Assembly: GCF_032854445.1 (NCBI RefSeq)
Contig: NC_088295.1
Coordinates: forward strand, 24,975,385-25,039,384
Length of the DNA stretch: 64,000 bases
Source: Liolophura sinensis
Lineage: Eukaryota > Mollusca > Polyplacophora > Chitonida > Chitonidae
Direction: 5' to 3'
Made by a program: the position numbers and the translations under genes. The number at the start of each line of letters is the position of its first letter. The stretch's first letter is position 1. Below are positions 1 through 10,739 of this stretch, one piece after another. The notes below the pieces were generated by a model. It had not been told where the DNA came from, ran no database searches, and saw only the letters and a list, made by a program, of their open reading frames with translations.

Positions 1-1323
1 AACTTCTCCGTTGCTAGGATATAGCTTGCGTATAACTGACCTGGCGATAAGCCTCAGTCTTACATTTATTTATCTCATCACACTATACTGTAACGATTCA
101 TTTCACGAAACAAAGCAAATTAAACATCAAAATTTTCTGGATATGAAGGGAAAAAACCGCTCCTTTGACTATTTTGTACCCACTGTTGTCTCAAATGTTT
201 TTATTGAAAGACCCTTTGTAATTTGTTAAACAGTCTATGGTTTGTTGATATTGAAAGACGACTGGCCATTCTCGGACACTTCCACTTTGGCCGAAATCTT
301 TAATTATTTTCAGTGAGGAACATGTCTGGTACATGAACCAATTAAATAAACCAGACTTAGAGATCCGACAAGAAATAGGGACACTTTTGAAAACAGACTA
401 TCGCAAAACTGTTACATGAAGCCTATGGCTGCTTGCACTAGTCGTGACAATTTTATTGATACCACGAAAACGTCATCCAGCTTCACATATCTTATTTGTT
501 CTGGCTTCGGGTCTTTCTCTTAGCAATGGCGGGTGTACGCTGTGTCCAAAATCAAGAGAACCGTGAAGGGTTGAACACGAAGGGATTTCGGGACAAGTTT
601 CCCAGAGAACATTGTGGTCTCTAGGGCATACTTTGTCTGCCAAAAAAGTGTAACACACTTAAGAACATCGTCATTTTTTTTTGAAAAAAAAAACGATGGT
701 AAAGGCTAAAAAAAAACGTCTGACTGCCACCCGAGCAGGAACATGACACAGCCGTCTTATTATTTCACACTCTTCTCACGGGATTCACATTTCTGAAAAA
801 AAAAAAAACGTCCAGAGGGAAGAATACAGTATCATTTGTATTCCATTATTCGTCAATTCCTTGTCACTTGGGCTCTTGAACATCTATAAGGCGTCCCCAG
901 AGGAATGGTTTGTAGGAAAACACGAAAGCTATATATAATTATGTAAATATAATGACGTTTGAATCCCGGAAATTAGGTTTCGTCCACTGTACCTCTTGGG
1001 AAATGGTGAGCTCTGACAGCGTGTATACATGTATTGTTATATGCAGAAATAAACTATTAAGAACATGATTAATATATCCTACCCATTGTACTAAAGGCCA
1101 TCAATGTACATGTTACGATCTCATCCATTTCACCTTACTCCGAATTAAATGCCCTACCGAGCTGTCGAGCGAACCACTGGGTTTAATTTCAGGTCAATGT
1201 AAAATAAATTACCCACACTATAGATTTGTGATGTGCCATGTACATGTACGTCTAGACAAACACCTCAATTGCCTCAAGGGCATTTTTAATTATTGCTTGA
1301 AGACATCCTATGTCTATTATCAT

Positions 1324-1435
1324 TCAAACAGATCCGTCCTTATCGACATAATACTTTTTCGGGCTAGGCGTTGAGGGAATACCAGGGGTTTTAGACGTGG
1401 GCACACTGCAATGACAACTCGGGATTACCATAGCT
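1324..1435 (-). other. Conserved minus-strand open segment with shared stop
   Basis: Read on the minus strand, this piece and its duplicate at 7147-7245 both end in YVDKDGSV followed by a TGA at the same position. The copies differ by a 12-nt indel that keeps the frame. A second minus frame also stays open to its own stop in both copies, which weakens any coding argument. Copy 1 has an acceptor-like pyrimidine run ending in CAG just upstream; copy 2 does not. It may be a terminal exon or simple chance inside a duplicated segment. I recognise no protein family. Confidence 0.2.
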
Positions 1436-2837
1436 TCCAAGGCCCTCTAACTTCAGACTGTGTGAAGATTGGTTGAGAGAGAAACACCGTGTCAGAACGA
1501 GATTTTGGCGCCTTGAGAATTGCAAATTACTTTTACATGAATTCAACAGATGCAGAGTAATAACGAGAACAATACAAACTAGTGAGAAACAAAAGATATC
1601 CTTGAAAATCAACAACCCAAATCAGAAATTTCAATGAATAAATTAGTGTGATTCCGCTATTATTGAAACTGGGCTCTTCTCAGAATGATCAACTTTATGG
1701 GCGGCGAAACGATATGGGACCCAGAGCAAACAACAGCCCTTCATCGGGTACAGGACATACCCATGACTCGACGGTTTCCTGATCAAGTCCTGGCAGTCCT
1801 TATCAAACAGTGAAATATACTAACACGAAATGGTCAGTAAGTAATACTGACATAATTATGCATCAACACTACATGATATGGATTTCTGTTTTTCATATAG
1901 ATGTATAGATGGTCTTGTACAACCCTCACATAATCCTTATGTGTCCATCCAGGGCACACCAATTGTGTTTTCTGAAAATGTCAAATTCTTTATCATACAG
2001 CTGAATGTCTAAAGAAATGTGTCTGGCATATACAATAAACTCTGAGTTCTTTCTTTGCTTTGCAGGTGGGTGTAAATTATGCATGACACTTTCTTGATCT
2101 GTATACATCTCTTGAGTCTTCTAAAGTAAATACTTGAAAAGTAAAGATTGGCCGGGAAATTGGATGTTACAGCTTGAAATGGTACGGTCGCTTAACGTTT
2201 TAAATCAGTTATATACGTATGTTTACTGAGAAACAGATAATGTCCGTAATGGTCTTCTCAGAGGGATAGTAAATCATCAAACTATTAAATGAGTTATAAA
2301 GTTTACCCGTGTCATCCTGGGACAAGTCTTTGGGTACGTATAAGACAGATGCACATCGACACAGGCATGTTTTAAGAGTGGACAGAAAAGAACTTATAAA
2401 TATGTACATACACACAGGTATTCATGTATGTATCACAATCACTACATAGCAATAAAATCGACAACTAAGTTAATATCAGAAGTTGGAAGTTGACAGCTGT
2501 ATTAAAAATACCGACGTCTAAAAGATAATCTATTGTAAGGGTACCACTATCTGATAGAAAAGATGAGAAAAAACTGCCTTGTTTAACTCTCGGATCAGTG
2601 ATAGGCCTTACACAAGATCAAAGAAAGAAACACGTAGGCGCTTGAATAAGTTCAATACACATATTTTAACAAACTAGACAAATAATACAAGGTATCTTAC
2701 AGACAACATAACAAAAAAGAGACAAGAAACAAAAAACAAGAACAAGAAAAAAAGCTTTTCTGAATCACTCCCACGCACGTAAATGAAAAGGTATCTAACA
2801 TTATGTTTCAAGCTTGAAAGGATCGTCTTTGACTTAC

Positions 2838-2934
2838 TGACGTAAAGGCTATAGCGGGAGCTGTCAATGTCATAAGTCCCATACACTAACTTATTCAAGA
2901 CGAAGCTAAAGTCAATATGTTCAGCATCAGACGG
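2838..2934 (-). CDS. Candidate orphan internal exon (97 nt)
   Basis: On the minus strand a consensus acceptor (ATATTCCTTCAG) abuts 97 nt of open sequence, which is followed at once by a perfect donor, GTAAGT (plus-strand 2832-2837). The reading frame starts in phase 0 and leaves one base over. The encoded peptide starts PSDAEHIDFSF and ends YSLYVS; its composition looks protein-like, but I recognise no family. It lies inside a longer open frame at 2674-3033 whose flanks are low-complexity, as introns often are. The duplicate copy around 8140-8200 lacks this piece. With no partner exon identified, it could equally be a chance match to splice signals in AT-rich DNA. Confidence 0.22.
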
Positions 2935-3010
2935 CTGAAGGAATATCATAGTATTTGGTCCTTTATATAAAATATAGTCTTTAAAAGTGTAACGTCGCGT
3001 TAGGTGAAGA

Positions 3011-3133
3011 ATAAACAACCCCAGCAAAAACACTAAACTAGCAGATGTGTGTTTTACAGTTCTGTTACCTGTATGTACTCTCTTTTCTGTACTTCTCGCC
3101 TTAGTTTTGATTGCAATGCCCTATACTGTGTGA
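3011..3133 (+). pseudogene. Start-less copy of the 40-residue membrane peptide ORF
   Basis: This is the duplicate of 8408-8530, the same 123-nt length with no indel and the same terminal TGA. Six base differences separate the two: the start codon here is ATA instead of ATG, three changes are silent, and two alter residues (Tyr/Cys and Arg/Met). An in-frame TGA lies two codons upstream of the ATA, so no upstream start can rescue it. The hydrophobic stretch FTVLLPVCTLFSVLLALVLIA is intact. The end carries GTGAGT, a good splice donor, so it may instead be a decayed first exon of a type II membrane protein. Confidence 0.3.
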
Positions 3134-3855
3134 GTTTAGCTTTGTATGTACTGAGTCATAAAGATTTATAAAGAAATTAAACTTGCTGGCGTAAATTCCT
3201 TGCGCCGACTCGATATATCAAGAGCCATAAAGATTTATAATATTTATAATAAATAATATTTCAGGTAGCTCTGTTAAAAACTCGGTTACGTGCAAATCGA
3301 TGTTTATTGGTAGATTCTCAACCATGTCAGTGTATCGGATTGGAACACTAGACATTAACGATGATTGGATGAGAGACATTCCTGTGTATTATCGCACAAT
3401 CATCTGCTTGCAAGGCATCGTCTCATTGGTGTGAATTTGTCCTCACAGAATATTAAGATTTAGTGGGTTTTATTTGGTGCTATTCTGAATATACTGGTTC
3501 GAAACGCCTGTTAATAAAATTTGAATATGTTTGCCTTTTGCTGTTAATTTATATTTCGCGCAAGTCTCTTCTTGTACAATTGTATATCTTGACACGACTC
3601 ACAAAGAGGCAATTATGTTCCAAATAAAGTCCGCCTGAAAAAAAAACTATTTTTTAATTTCTCCGTTGTGAGAATATAGCTGGGATATAGCTGACCTGGC
3701 GAAAAGTCATACAATTATTCGTCTCTTCTATTATAACGTTTCATTTCATGAATCACATCAAATTAAACATAACAACATTGAATATAAGGGGAAAAAACTG
3801 TTCTTTTGACTGTTTTGTTCCCAGTATTGTTCCAGCACAGTGTTTGTATTGATTG

Positions 3856-4022
3856 TTTTTATTTATTTGATTGGTGTTTTACGCTGTACTCAAGAATATT
3901 TTGCTTATGCGACGTCGGCCTGCATTATGGTGGGAGGAAAACGTGCAGAGCCCGAGAGAAACCCACAACCATTCGGAAGTTACCGTCAGGCCTTCCCACG
4001 TACAGCCGGAGAGTAGGGAAAC
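3856..4022 (-). mobile_element. SINE family A, head-truncated
   Basis: The plus strand reads ATTTATTTGATTGGTGTTTT, a cytosine-poor tail, then GTACTCAAGAATATT and the conserved GCATTATGGTGGGAGGAAA core, up to an ACGTACAGCCGGAGAG-like end. Compared with the fuller copies at 11391 and 58774, the tRNA-like head is missing, so the element lies on the minus strand and is 5' truncated. It is the left-most part of the repeat block that splits duplication copy 2. Confidence 0.85.
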
Positions 4023-4104
4023 CTGGAGAAATCAAATGCTGTTTTATAACAGCCGTCTTTAGAGAACCCCTAATGGATCTCTATAGACAAGCAAACTATT
4101 AGAA

Positions 4105-4258
4105 ACCAGGAGGATATATCTCAGAGAACTGAATGATACTCTGAATCCTGTTATGATCTTGTTGATTTGTATAATCCGAGCGTATGATTACACTCATCGT
4201 TTACTCAAGATCTTCCGGTAGTGGAGACACCACTACATGTGAGATATATCCTCCTGGT
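4105..4258. mobile_element. Hairpin MITE with perfect 19-bp terminal inverted repeats
   Basis: ACCAGGAGGATATATCTCA at 4105-4123 is the exact reverse complement of 4240-4258. The internal 116 bp has no coding capacity, as expected for a non-autonomous DNA transposon. On the left the element is flanked by CAAACTATTAGAA and on the right, 4 bp away, by CAAACTATTAAGAA. This near-identical pair could be a target-site duplication or a pre-existing repeat; a similar AAACTATTAAGAA occurs in duplication copy 1 near 1050. I cannot name the superfamily. Confidence 0.8.
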
Positions 4259-4348
4259 ATTCAAACTATTAAGAAGCAACGTCCACAAAGAATTTCAACT
4301 CGAAACTTGAATGGTTAATTTATTCTAATGAGACATAATTCTAATCTT

Positions 4349-4349
4349 C

Positions 4350-4421
<72 letters not shown>
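4349..4421. repeat. (CA)n microsatellite
   Basis: An uninterrupted CA dinucleotide run of 73 bases, about 36 repeats. It lies inside the block that interrupts duplication copy 2. Confidence 0.98.
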
Positions 4422-4422
<1 letters not shown>

Positions 4423-4464
4423 TTAATTCACAATGAAGTTACAGTGCAGGAACTGCCAGGTCCC

Positions 4465-4830
4465 CTGACCATTTCTCAGAAAGTGAATGGTCCCTAACAC
4501 TAGCTCGTCAAACTCCGAACTGAATGATCACTCAGTCCAAATGATTTGAGAGTCCTCAAGCTAGCCACAATCCAGCTGAGAATTCAAACAATGGATGGCC
4601 CTTACAATGTTCCCCAGAAACTGAATAATGCCCAGGACTAGCTTAGCGAAACACCAATGGTCCCAATAATCCAAATGACTTGAGTCCTCAGGTAAGCTAC
4701 AAGCCAATCACAGTGGAATAATTCTCCAAAACTGGATGCTCCCAAAAATGTTTCCTAAAAACTGGATGCTCCCCCAGGACTAGTTTAACGAAACGCCAAA
4801 CTGAATGGTCATCTGTTTCCAGTGAACTAG
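4465..4830. repeat. Degenerate ~140-bp tandem repeat
   Basis: A motif of the form CCCAGGACTAGCTTAACGAAAC, with neighbouring CCAAATGACTTGAGTCCTCA and GAAACTGAATGGTC words, recurs with unit starts near 4472, 4611 and 4751, a spacing of about 140 bp. Three diverged units are visible. It has no coding capacity and resembles a small fragment of satellite DNA. Confidence 0.65.
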
Positions 4831-5940
4831 GGATTCTCAGTTTAGAGACTGCTAGGCTTGATAAGCCTTATGGAGTTTTACTTCCCGTTTGGTGTTAGAG
4901 TTTGGAATCTGCTTGCGCTTTACCGCCTCTCCAGACCACCATGTACACAAGAAAAATTCAGATCGGATTGGTCTATCCACGGAGACCCCGGCTGGAATAT
5001 TGCTGTCTGATAAGACAGAACGCTGCTCTGAGAGAAATGGCTAAATCCCAGCGAGATTTTTAATTCTGCAAGCAAATAAATGTTCTATATTCAGCCATCC
5101 TTCTAAATATTTCCCAGATAACTGCTCCCCTATGTTCAAAGTTTATTTTAAGATGACATATGCTTGAACATGTTTCAAATTTCCCTCGAAAAATGTACAG
5201 TAAAGAGGCTGGCATTTTACGACGTGTCAGTTTCGTCTGCATGGCGGCTTACGACGTGAGAGTGACCAGATAAAAGCGTTAGCTTAGTCTCTAATAAAAA
5301 CTGTTCTATGGTGCTAACATATTGCGTAAAAGGTATAGTAAACTGTTTGAATTCAATAGTTGAGTGGTTAAAATACAATGTCTGCTCACTGTTCTTGATG
5401 GTAGAATGAAAATCATCACGCTACCGTGGTTAGTTTACATCTATGATGTCTGCATATGCCTCTAATGTCACTAAGTGTCCAGATATCGTTTCACCGTTTC
5501 TCGAAGTTTTCCGTCAGAATGTTATTAATTTAAGCATGTCTAAGGATCTTAATGTTTAACGAGTGGGCTATGTGATAACCTTAAACCACTTAGTTTACTT
5601 TCGTAAACGTGACTGCTCACAATATACCCTAAATTAACGAATTTTAGAAATATTCATCATATCTCATAAATTAGAACGACGACAACCCGTTACACAGGTT
5701 AACCGATAGTGACATTAAATATTGAACAAACTCCCACTAAATAGGAGGTAATAACTATCAAACTTCACACTACAATGTCGTAAAAAAATGTCACAATCAC
5801 CCAAAATAATATTTTCATCTTACAAGAAGTTGCAGAAACAAAAATAGATGGCTGTCTTCATGACAATCATACCATCAACAGCTGACCATTTATGTTATGT
5901 TGATAAAACGATGACTTGGTGTAACTTCATTACAATATGG
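4831..5940. other. Unassigned part of the block splitting copy 2
   Basis: This sequence follows the 140-bp repeats and runs to the point where homology with copy 1 resumes. I see no recognisable gene, RNA or transposon terminus. A 60-codon minus ORF at 5060-5242 has no recognisable features. Confidence 0.5.
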
Positions 5941-8407
5941 AAAAACTGGTTGTAATGTGTGAAACAGTCTATGGTATGTTAATATTGAAAGAAGACCGGC
6001 CATTACCGGACACTTCCACTTTGACCCAAATCGTAAATTTGTTATGGTGATGAACACGCCTGGTATCTCAGCATATTTACATCTACATTCGGAGATATCC
6101 TCAGCATGTCAATGTGTCCAAATAGTATTCGTCAATGTTTACATTGCTAGACAGTGTTTATTTAAGCCACTTTCATAGGTTCCGATTTTAATTAGACAAA
6201 CCAGACTTTGAGATCCGACAAGTAAAAAAGAACCCTTTGAAAACAGACTATCGAAAAACTATTACATGAAGCCTATGGCTTCTTGTACTAGCCCTGACAA
6301 TTTTCTTCTTCAGGGTGATACCATAAAAGAGTCATCCAGCTTCACATATCGTATTTGTTCTGCCTCGGGTCTTGCTGTACGCCGTGTCCAAAGCCAAGAG
6401 AACCATGAAGTGTTTAACGTGAAGGGATTTCGAGACATGTTTTCCAGAGAACATCCTGGTCCCCAGGGAATACCTCCTCTGCAATACACTATAATACACT
6501 TTAGACCATCGTCAGTTGTCTCAGAAGAAATGATGGTAAAGGTCAAAAAGAAATGTTTGACTGCCACCCGAGCAGGCACATGACACAGTCGTCTTATTGT
6601 TACATACTCTTCTCGCAGGATTCACATTTCTGAAAAGAAAGAAAAGAAACTCATTTGTATTCCATTAATCGTCAGTCTCCTGTCACCAGGGCTCTTAGCC
6701 ATCTATAAGGCTATGTGTATGTCCCCAGAAGATTGGTTTGAAGAAAAACACGAACGTACAAACACTGATGTAAATATAATGACCTTTGTATCCCGGAAAT
6801 TAGGTTTTGTCCACTGTGCCTCTTGAGAAATGGTGAGCTCTTATAGTGTGTATACATGTATTATTACATTATCTTATATATACATCCTACCCATTGTACC
6901 AAAAGTCGTCAATACACAAGTTACAAACTCATTCATTTCACCTTACTCCGAATTAAATGCCATGTATAGCTGTCGAGCGAACCGCTGGGTTTAATTTCAG
7001 GACACCGAATCGCCTCTCACCTATGTAAATGAAATTACGCACACTTAATTACACAACGTGCCATGTATGTACGTCTAGACAGACACCTCAAATGCCTCAC
7101 GGGCATTTCTGATTATTGTTTGAAGACATCCTGTGTCTGTTATCATTCAAACAGATCCATCCTTATCGACATAAAACTCTTTTGAGGGAATACCAGGGGA
7201 TTTAGGTGTGGGCACATGAGAATGATAACACGGGATTACCATAGCCTCAAACTGTGTGAAGATTAGCTGAGAGAGAGACATCAAAGTGTGTGGGCGAGAT
7301 TTTGGCGCCGTGAGAATTGCAAAGCACTTGTACATGAACTGAACAAATGTATGGTAATAAGGAGACACTCACCAACTAGTGAGAAGAAAAGAAAAACATT
7401 CTTGAAAATCAACAACAAAATCATAAATATCAATGAACTAATCAGTCTGATTCCGCCTTTATTGAAAATTAACTTTTCTCAGAATGATCAGCTTAATGAG
7501 GCTCGAAATGACATGGGGGCCCAGAGTAAACCACCTCTAGGGTACTGGACAATACCCATGACTTGACGGTCTCCTGATATCAGATATTTTAAAATATATC
7601 GCAAATTTACAACCGACCAAATCTTGGTTAATTCTTAACATAGGAGAAATACAAAAGCACAAAAACATTCCCAAACCAACAGTGAAGTATACTTATATAA
7701 AATGATCAGTAATTAATCCTGACCTAGGATACACCAACTGCGTTTTGGGAAAATACCATAGTTTACACAACTGAACATCTCAAGAAATGTGTGTGACATA
7801 TACAATAAACTTTGAGTCCTTCCTTTGCTTTGCAGGTGGGTGTAAACACGACACCTTCTTATTCTACATGCATCTCTTGAGTCTTGCACTGTAAATACAT
7901 GTACTTGAATAATAAAGATTGGCCGTGGAATTGGATAAAGTAATAGCTTATGTTTGAAATCAATTACATACATATACTTGAGAAACAGGTATTGTCAGTA
8001 ACAGTCGAGTCTGCGATAATAAATCAGAGTATTTGAGTAATAAACTATTAATTGAGTTCTCAATTACTTCTTTATTAATACCTTTCCAATGTGTTATTTT
8101 CTACTCTCAAATCAAACATTATTAAAATAAATTATGTGGATGTCTATATAATATTTGCTCCTTTATATAAAACATAGTCTCAAAAAGTGCGAAATCGTGT
8201 TCTCGGGAGTTAGCTTGTTTAAATTGTTTCCTTAATGATTGTTTTCAACCAAACGAAGAGAACATTAGGTTTTGTGTTATCCAAATGTTCACCAAACACT
8301 TCCCGATATTGACTGCAATCAGGTTTAGAGGTTATTTCCCGTTAGACGATTTATATTTGCGTACGATTAGCATAAAAAAATGTCAGGAGAGTCGCGAAAG
8401 GCGCAGA

Positions 8408-8530
8408 ATGAACAACCCCAGTAAAAACACTAAACTAGCAGATGTGTATTTTACAGTTCTGTTGCCTGTATGTACTCTCTTTTCTGTACTTCTTGCCTTA
8501 GTTTTGATTGCAAGGCCCTATACTGTGTGA
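8408..8530 (+). CDS. Putative 40-residue single-pass membrane peptide or first exon
   Basis: ATG has A at -3, a reasonable start context, although the frame is open back to 8285. The peptide has about 12 polar residues (NNPSKNTKLADV) followed by about 23 hydrophobic residues ending in LALVLIARPYTV. That is the layout of a type II signal anchor or a small membrane peptide. Its duplicate at 3011-3133 keeps length and stop but has lost the ATG. In copy 1 the end overlaps a GTGAGT donor, so the real product could be longer after splicing; in this copy the same site reads GTGATT and is weaker. I recognise no family. Function is unknown and reality is uncertain. Confidence 0.25.
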   Translation: MNNPSKNTKLADVYFTVLLPVCTLFSVLLALVLIARPYTV

Positions 8531-9030
8531 TTTTAGCTTTGTATGTACTAAAGTCATAAAGATTTATAAAGAAACTGAACTTGCTGGCGTAAATTTCTTG
8601 TGCAGACTCGATATATCAAGCTTGAAGCTATTTTATGCATCTTAATAAATTGCCTGTTATCACACGTAATAACTCGGATAGTTTTGTTAATAACTCATCA
8701 TCTGGGCTAAGTGCAAACCTATGTTCATACATGTGGGTAGATTTCAAACAATGTGAGTGTATCGGATCGGAACACTAGACGCTAGCGATGATTTGATGAG
8801 AGATGTTCCTTGATACGTTCACATGATCAACTGCTCGAAAGACATCTTATCATTGGAACGTATTTGTCCTTTGTAAGGATACCACTATCGGAGAGTAAAG
8901 ATGAGAAATAACTGGCTTGTTTGGTTCTCAGATAAGCGATAGGCCTTACACAGGACCAAACAATGAATCACGAAGACGCTTGAATAAGTTCAATATATAC
9001 ATTTTAACAGAGTGAACAAATAATAAAACT

Positions 9031-9851
9031 GACAATAATATACAAAACAATACAAATAATTACACACATATAAATATACATGAAATATACCTTATGGCAC
9101 AAAGAGACAATGGGCGATACCAGCTTCGAACTAATGTTTTCATAAAAAAGCACGAGGCGAAACACAAGCTCACTGAGTGCTCTTTACAGAAAATGTAGGA
9201 TAAATGACGAATGTCGAATGGCATGAAAGCCGATATCTCCAAACCCAGCAAAATCCTTTACAGAGAATGACAATAAATATGACTGCTCTCAAGTGGATTT
9301 GAATAAATGACGGTGAGCTTCCAAACTCAGTCGCTCATATTTACAGACTGACGTCAAAGAAAATTCTGGATGGTTTAATCGTAAACAATACCGATACATA
9401 TTTTCAAAATGTACACCCTATGTACAATGACACCAAATTCATGAACACCTAAGCTTCGAGAACGTTGGAGTGAATTACAGTGCAGGCAATAACGTAAACA
9501 AATTGGAAATGTAGGTCTGACAATGACTCAGGAAGAAATAAATAAATAAATAATTCATAAAATCTTTAAAGACAGGGTTCGTAACATTCTTGCTGAATGT
9601 ATTTTTTTTAAGATGTAAGCCTTGTGGTTACTCAATGCAGTATCGAATGGACTGGTTCAAGACGCCTAAATCTGTGTAGACCCTGTGTTTTGCAGGAAGT
9701 CAGTCTCCAAAATGCACTCCCTTTCTTCGTGTATTCAGCATAAAACCTATGCTTTAGGTGTTCGCTCTATTCCTTTTGAAATTTCCTGACGATTAGTTGT
9801 ACATCTTAGATATTTGACAACATTTACTGGGGTCTAATTACAGTCCATATA
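9031..9851. other. Spacer between duplication copies 2 and 3
   Basis: AT-rich DNA with an (AAAT)n run near 9536-9554. A 63-codon minus ORF at 9060-9251 has no recognisable domain. I see nothing else. Confidence 0.5.
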
Positions 9852-10105
9852 GACCTTCTTTCTGATGCCAGGATACAGCTGGGATATAGGTGATCTGACG
9901 ATAAGTCTCAGCCATACATTTATTCATCTTTTCACAATTTTTTTAACTTTTCATTTAATGAAACGTAAAAATCCCTTTGTAATTTGTGGAAACAGTTTAT
10001 AGATCGTTGACAATGGAAAGTGATCGACCAGAAAGCTTCCACTTTCATCCAAATCTGTAAGATTTGTAGTGGCGAACATGACTGATTTCTCGTCACAAAA
10101 TGTAA
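9852..10105. repeat. Tandem segmental duplication, copy 3 (partial)
   Basis: The sequence restarts the same series seen at 1 and 3655: a GGATATAGCTGG..TGACGATAAGTCTCAG opening, CCTTTGTAATTTGTGGAAACAG, then a CACTTCCACTTT-like piece and GGCGAACATGACTG. After about 250 bp the resemblance is lost. It is more diverged than copy 2 and is deleted internally. Confidence 0.7.
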
Positions 10106-10735
10106 CTACAGAAGTGGTTCAAGATTTCTATAATGCCTGTAGGAATCACAATTCTGTGGTCATAAGAAGGTGGAAACAACCCTCCACCGACTCGATGGGC
10201 TAATATAAACCTAGAATAGTAAACATTTGAGCCATTTATGCAAAAGCACTATTAAAGAGTATTTACCGAAGAGCTTGGGCAAAAAATAATTCTGGGTATT
10301 TACCAAAAATAGGTCAAATTATTAAGTAAGTATCAGAATCGCAGTGTTAAGTGATGCTTAAGTTTGAAAAAGTTATAATGAGAATCGTTTTGTAAATATT
10401 TTAACTTATGACGATAACACGTGCACAGGCGAGACTGTTGTTTTGTAAAAGGCCATTATATGGGCTATTTTAAAATAAGAGCAAGACCTACGGTTGCATT
10501 TGCGCTGATCGATCTGTTTATTTGGGAAAATTTCTCCGGTATAACCGCTTTAACTTGCAGCTGGCTTATATTCAATGTCGTTGTATTTATCGGTGGCGAT
10601 CTCTGATCGCGTAAAGCTAAATATAATCAGCGCTCAAATGTGAAGCCATAGTGAATCGTCTTCAGGCTAATAAATAATGCAGAGTTTTGCAAGTGCTCAA
10701 GCAATATTGCAACTTCAGATTTAGCGGAATGTACT
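10106..10735. other. Unassigned intergenic DNA
   Basis: No gene, RNA or repeat terminus recognised. The 61-codon ORF at 10421-10606 shows no recognisable domain. Confidence 0.45.
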
Positions 10736-10739
10736 GAAA

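Larger units (their letters stand above)
1..3420. repeat. Tandem segmental duplication, copy 1
   Basis: This stretch can be aligned by eye with 3655-9030. Blocks in register include 1-460 with 3655-3840 plus 5940-6300, 480-640 with 6330-6480, 690-790 with 6530-6630, 1140-1620 with 6940-7430, 1900-2110 with 7730-7880, and 3004-3220 with 8401-8621. Identity looks like roughly 75-95 percent depending on the block, with many small indels. Frameshifts separate the copies in most reading frames, so most of the segment behaves as non-coding or dead sequence. The left end may continue beyond the window. Two gene-like islands inside it, 2838-2934 and 3011-3133, have their own entries. I cannot tell whether the unit is a duplicated gene locus or a large low-copy repeat. 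Confidence 0.85.
3655..9030. repeat. Tandem segmental duplication, copy 2 (interrupted)
   Basis: This is the second copy of the 1-3420 segment. It opens with the same words as copy 1 (a TTTCTCCGTTG start and the GATATAGCTGACCTGGCGA motif), breaks off near 3845, and resumes near 5940 at AACAGTCTATGG. The gap is a block of about 2.1 kb of younger repeats. A further insertion of about 115 bp lies at 6063-6190. Near the right end, block order is changed relative to copy 1: the piece matching 2535-2690 sits at 8874-9030, after the piece matching 2950-3420 (8140-8870). No intact gene is evident apart from the small ORF at 8408. Confidence 0.82.

Noticed and set aside
6266-6583. 105-codon plus ORF and its antisense partner in duplication copy 2
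   Set aside because: The matching region of copy 1 (about 420-730) has frameshifting indels in the same frames, so no coding constraint is seen.
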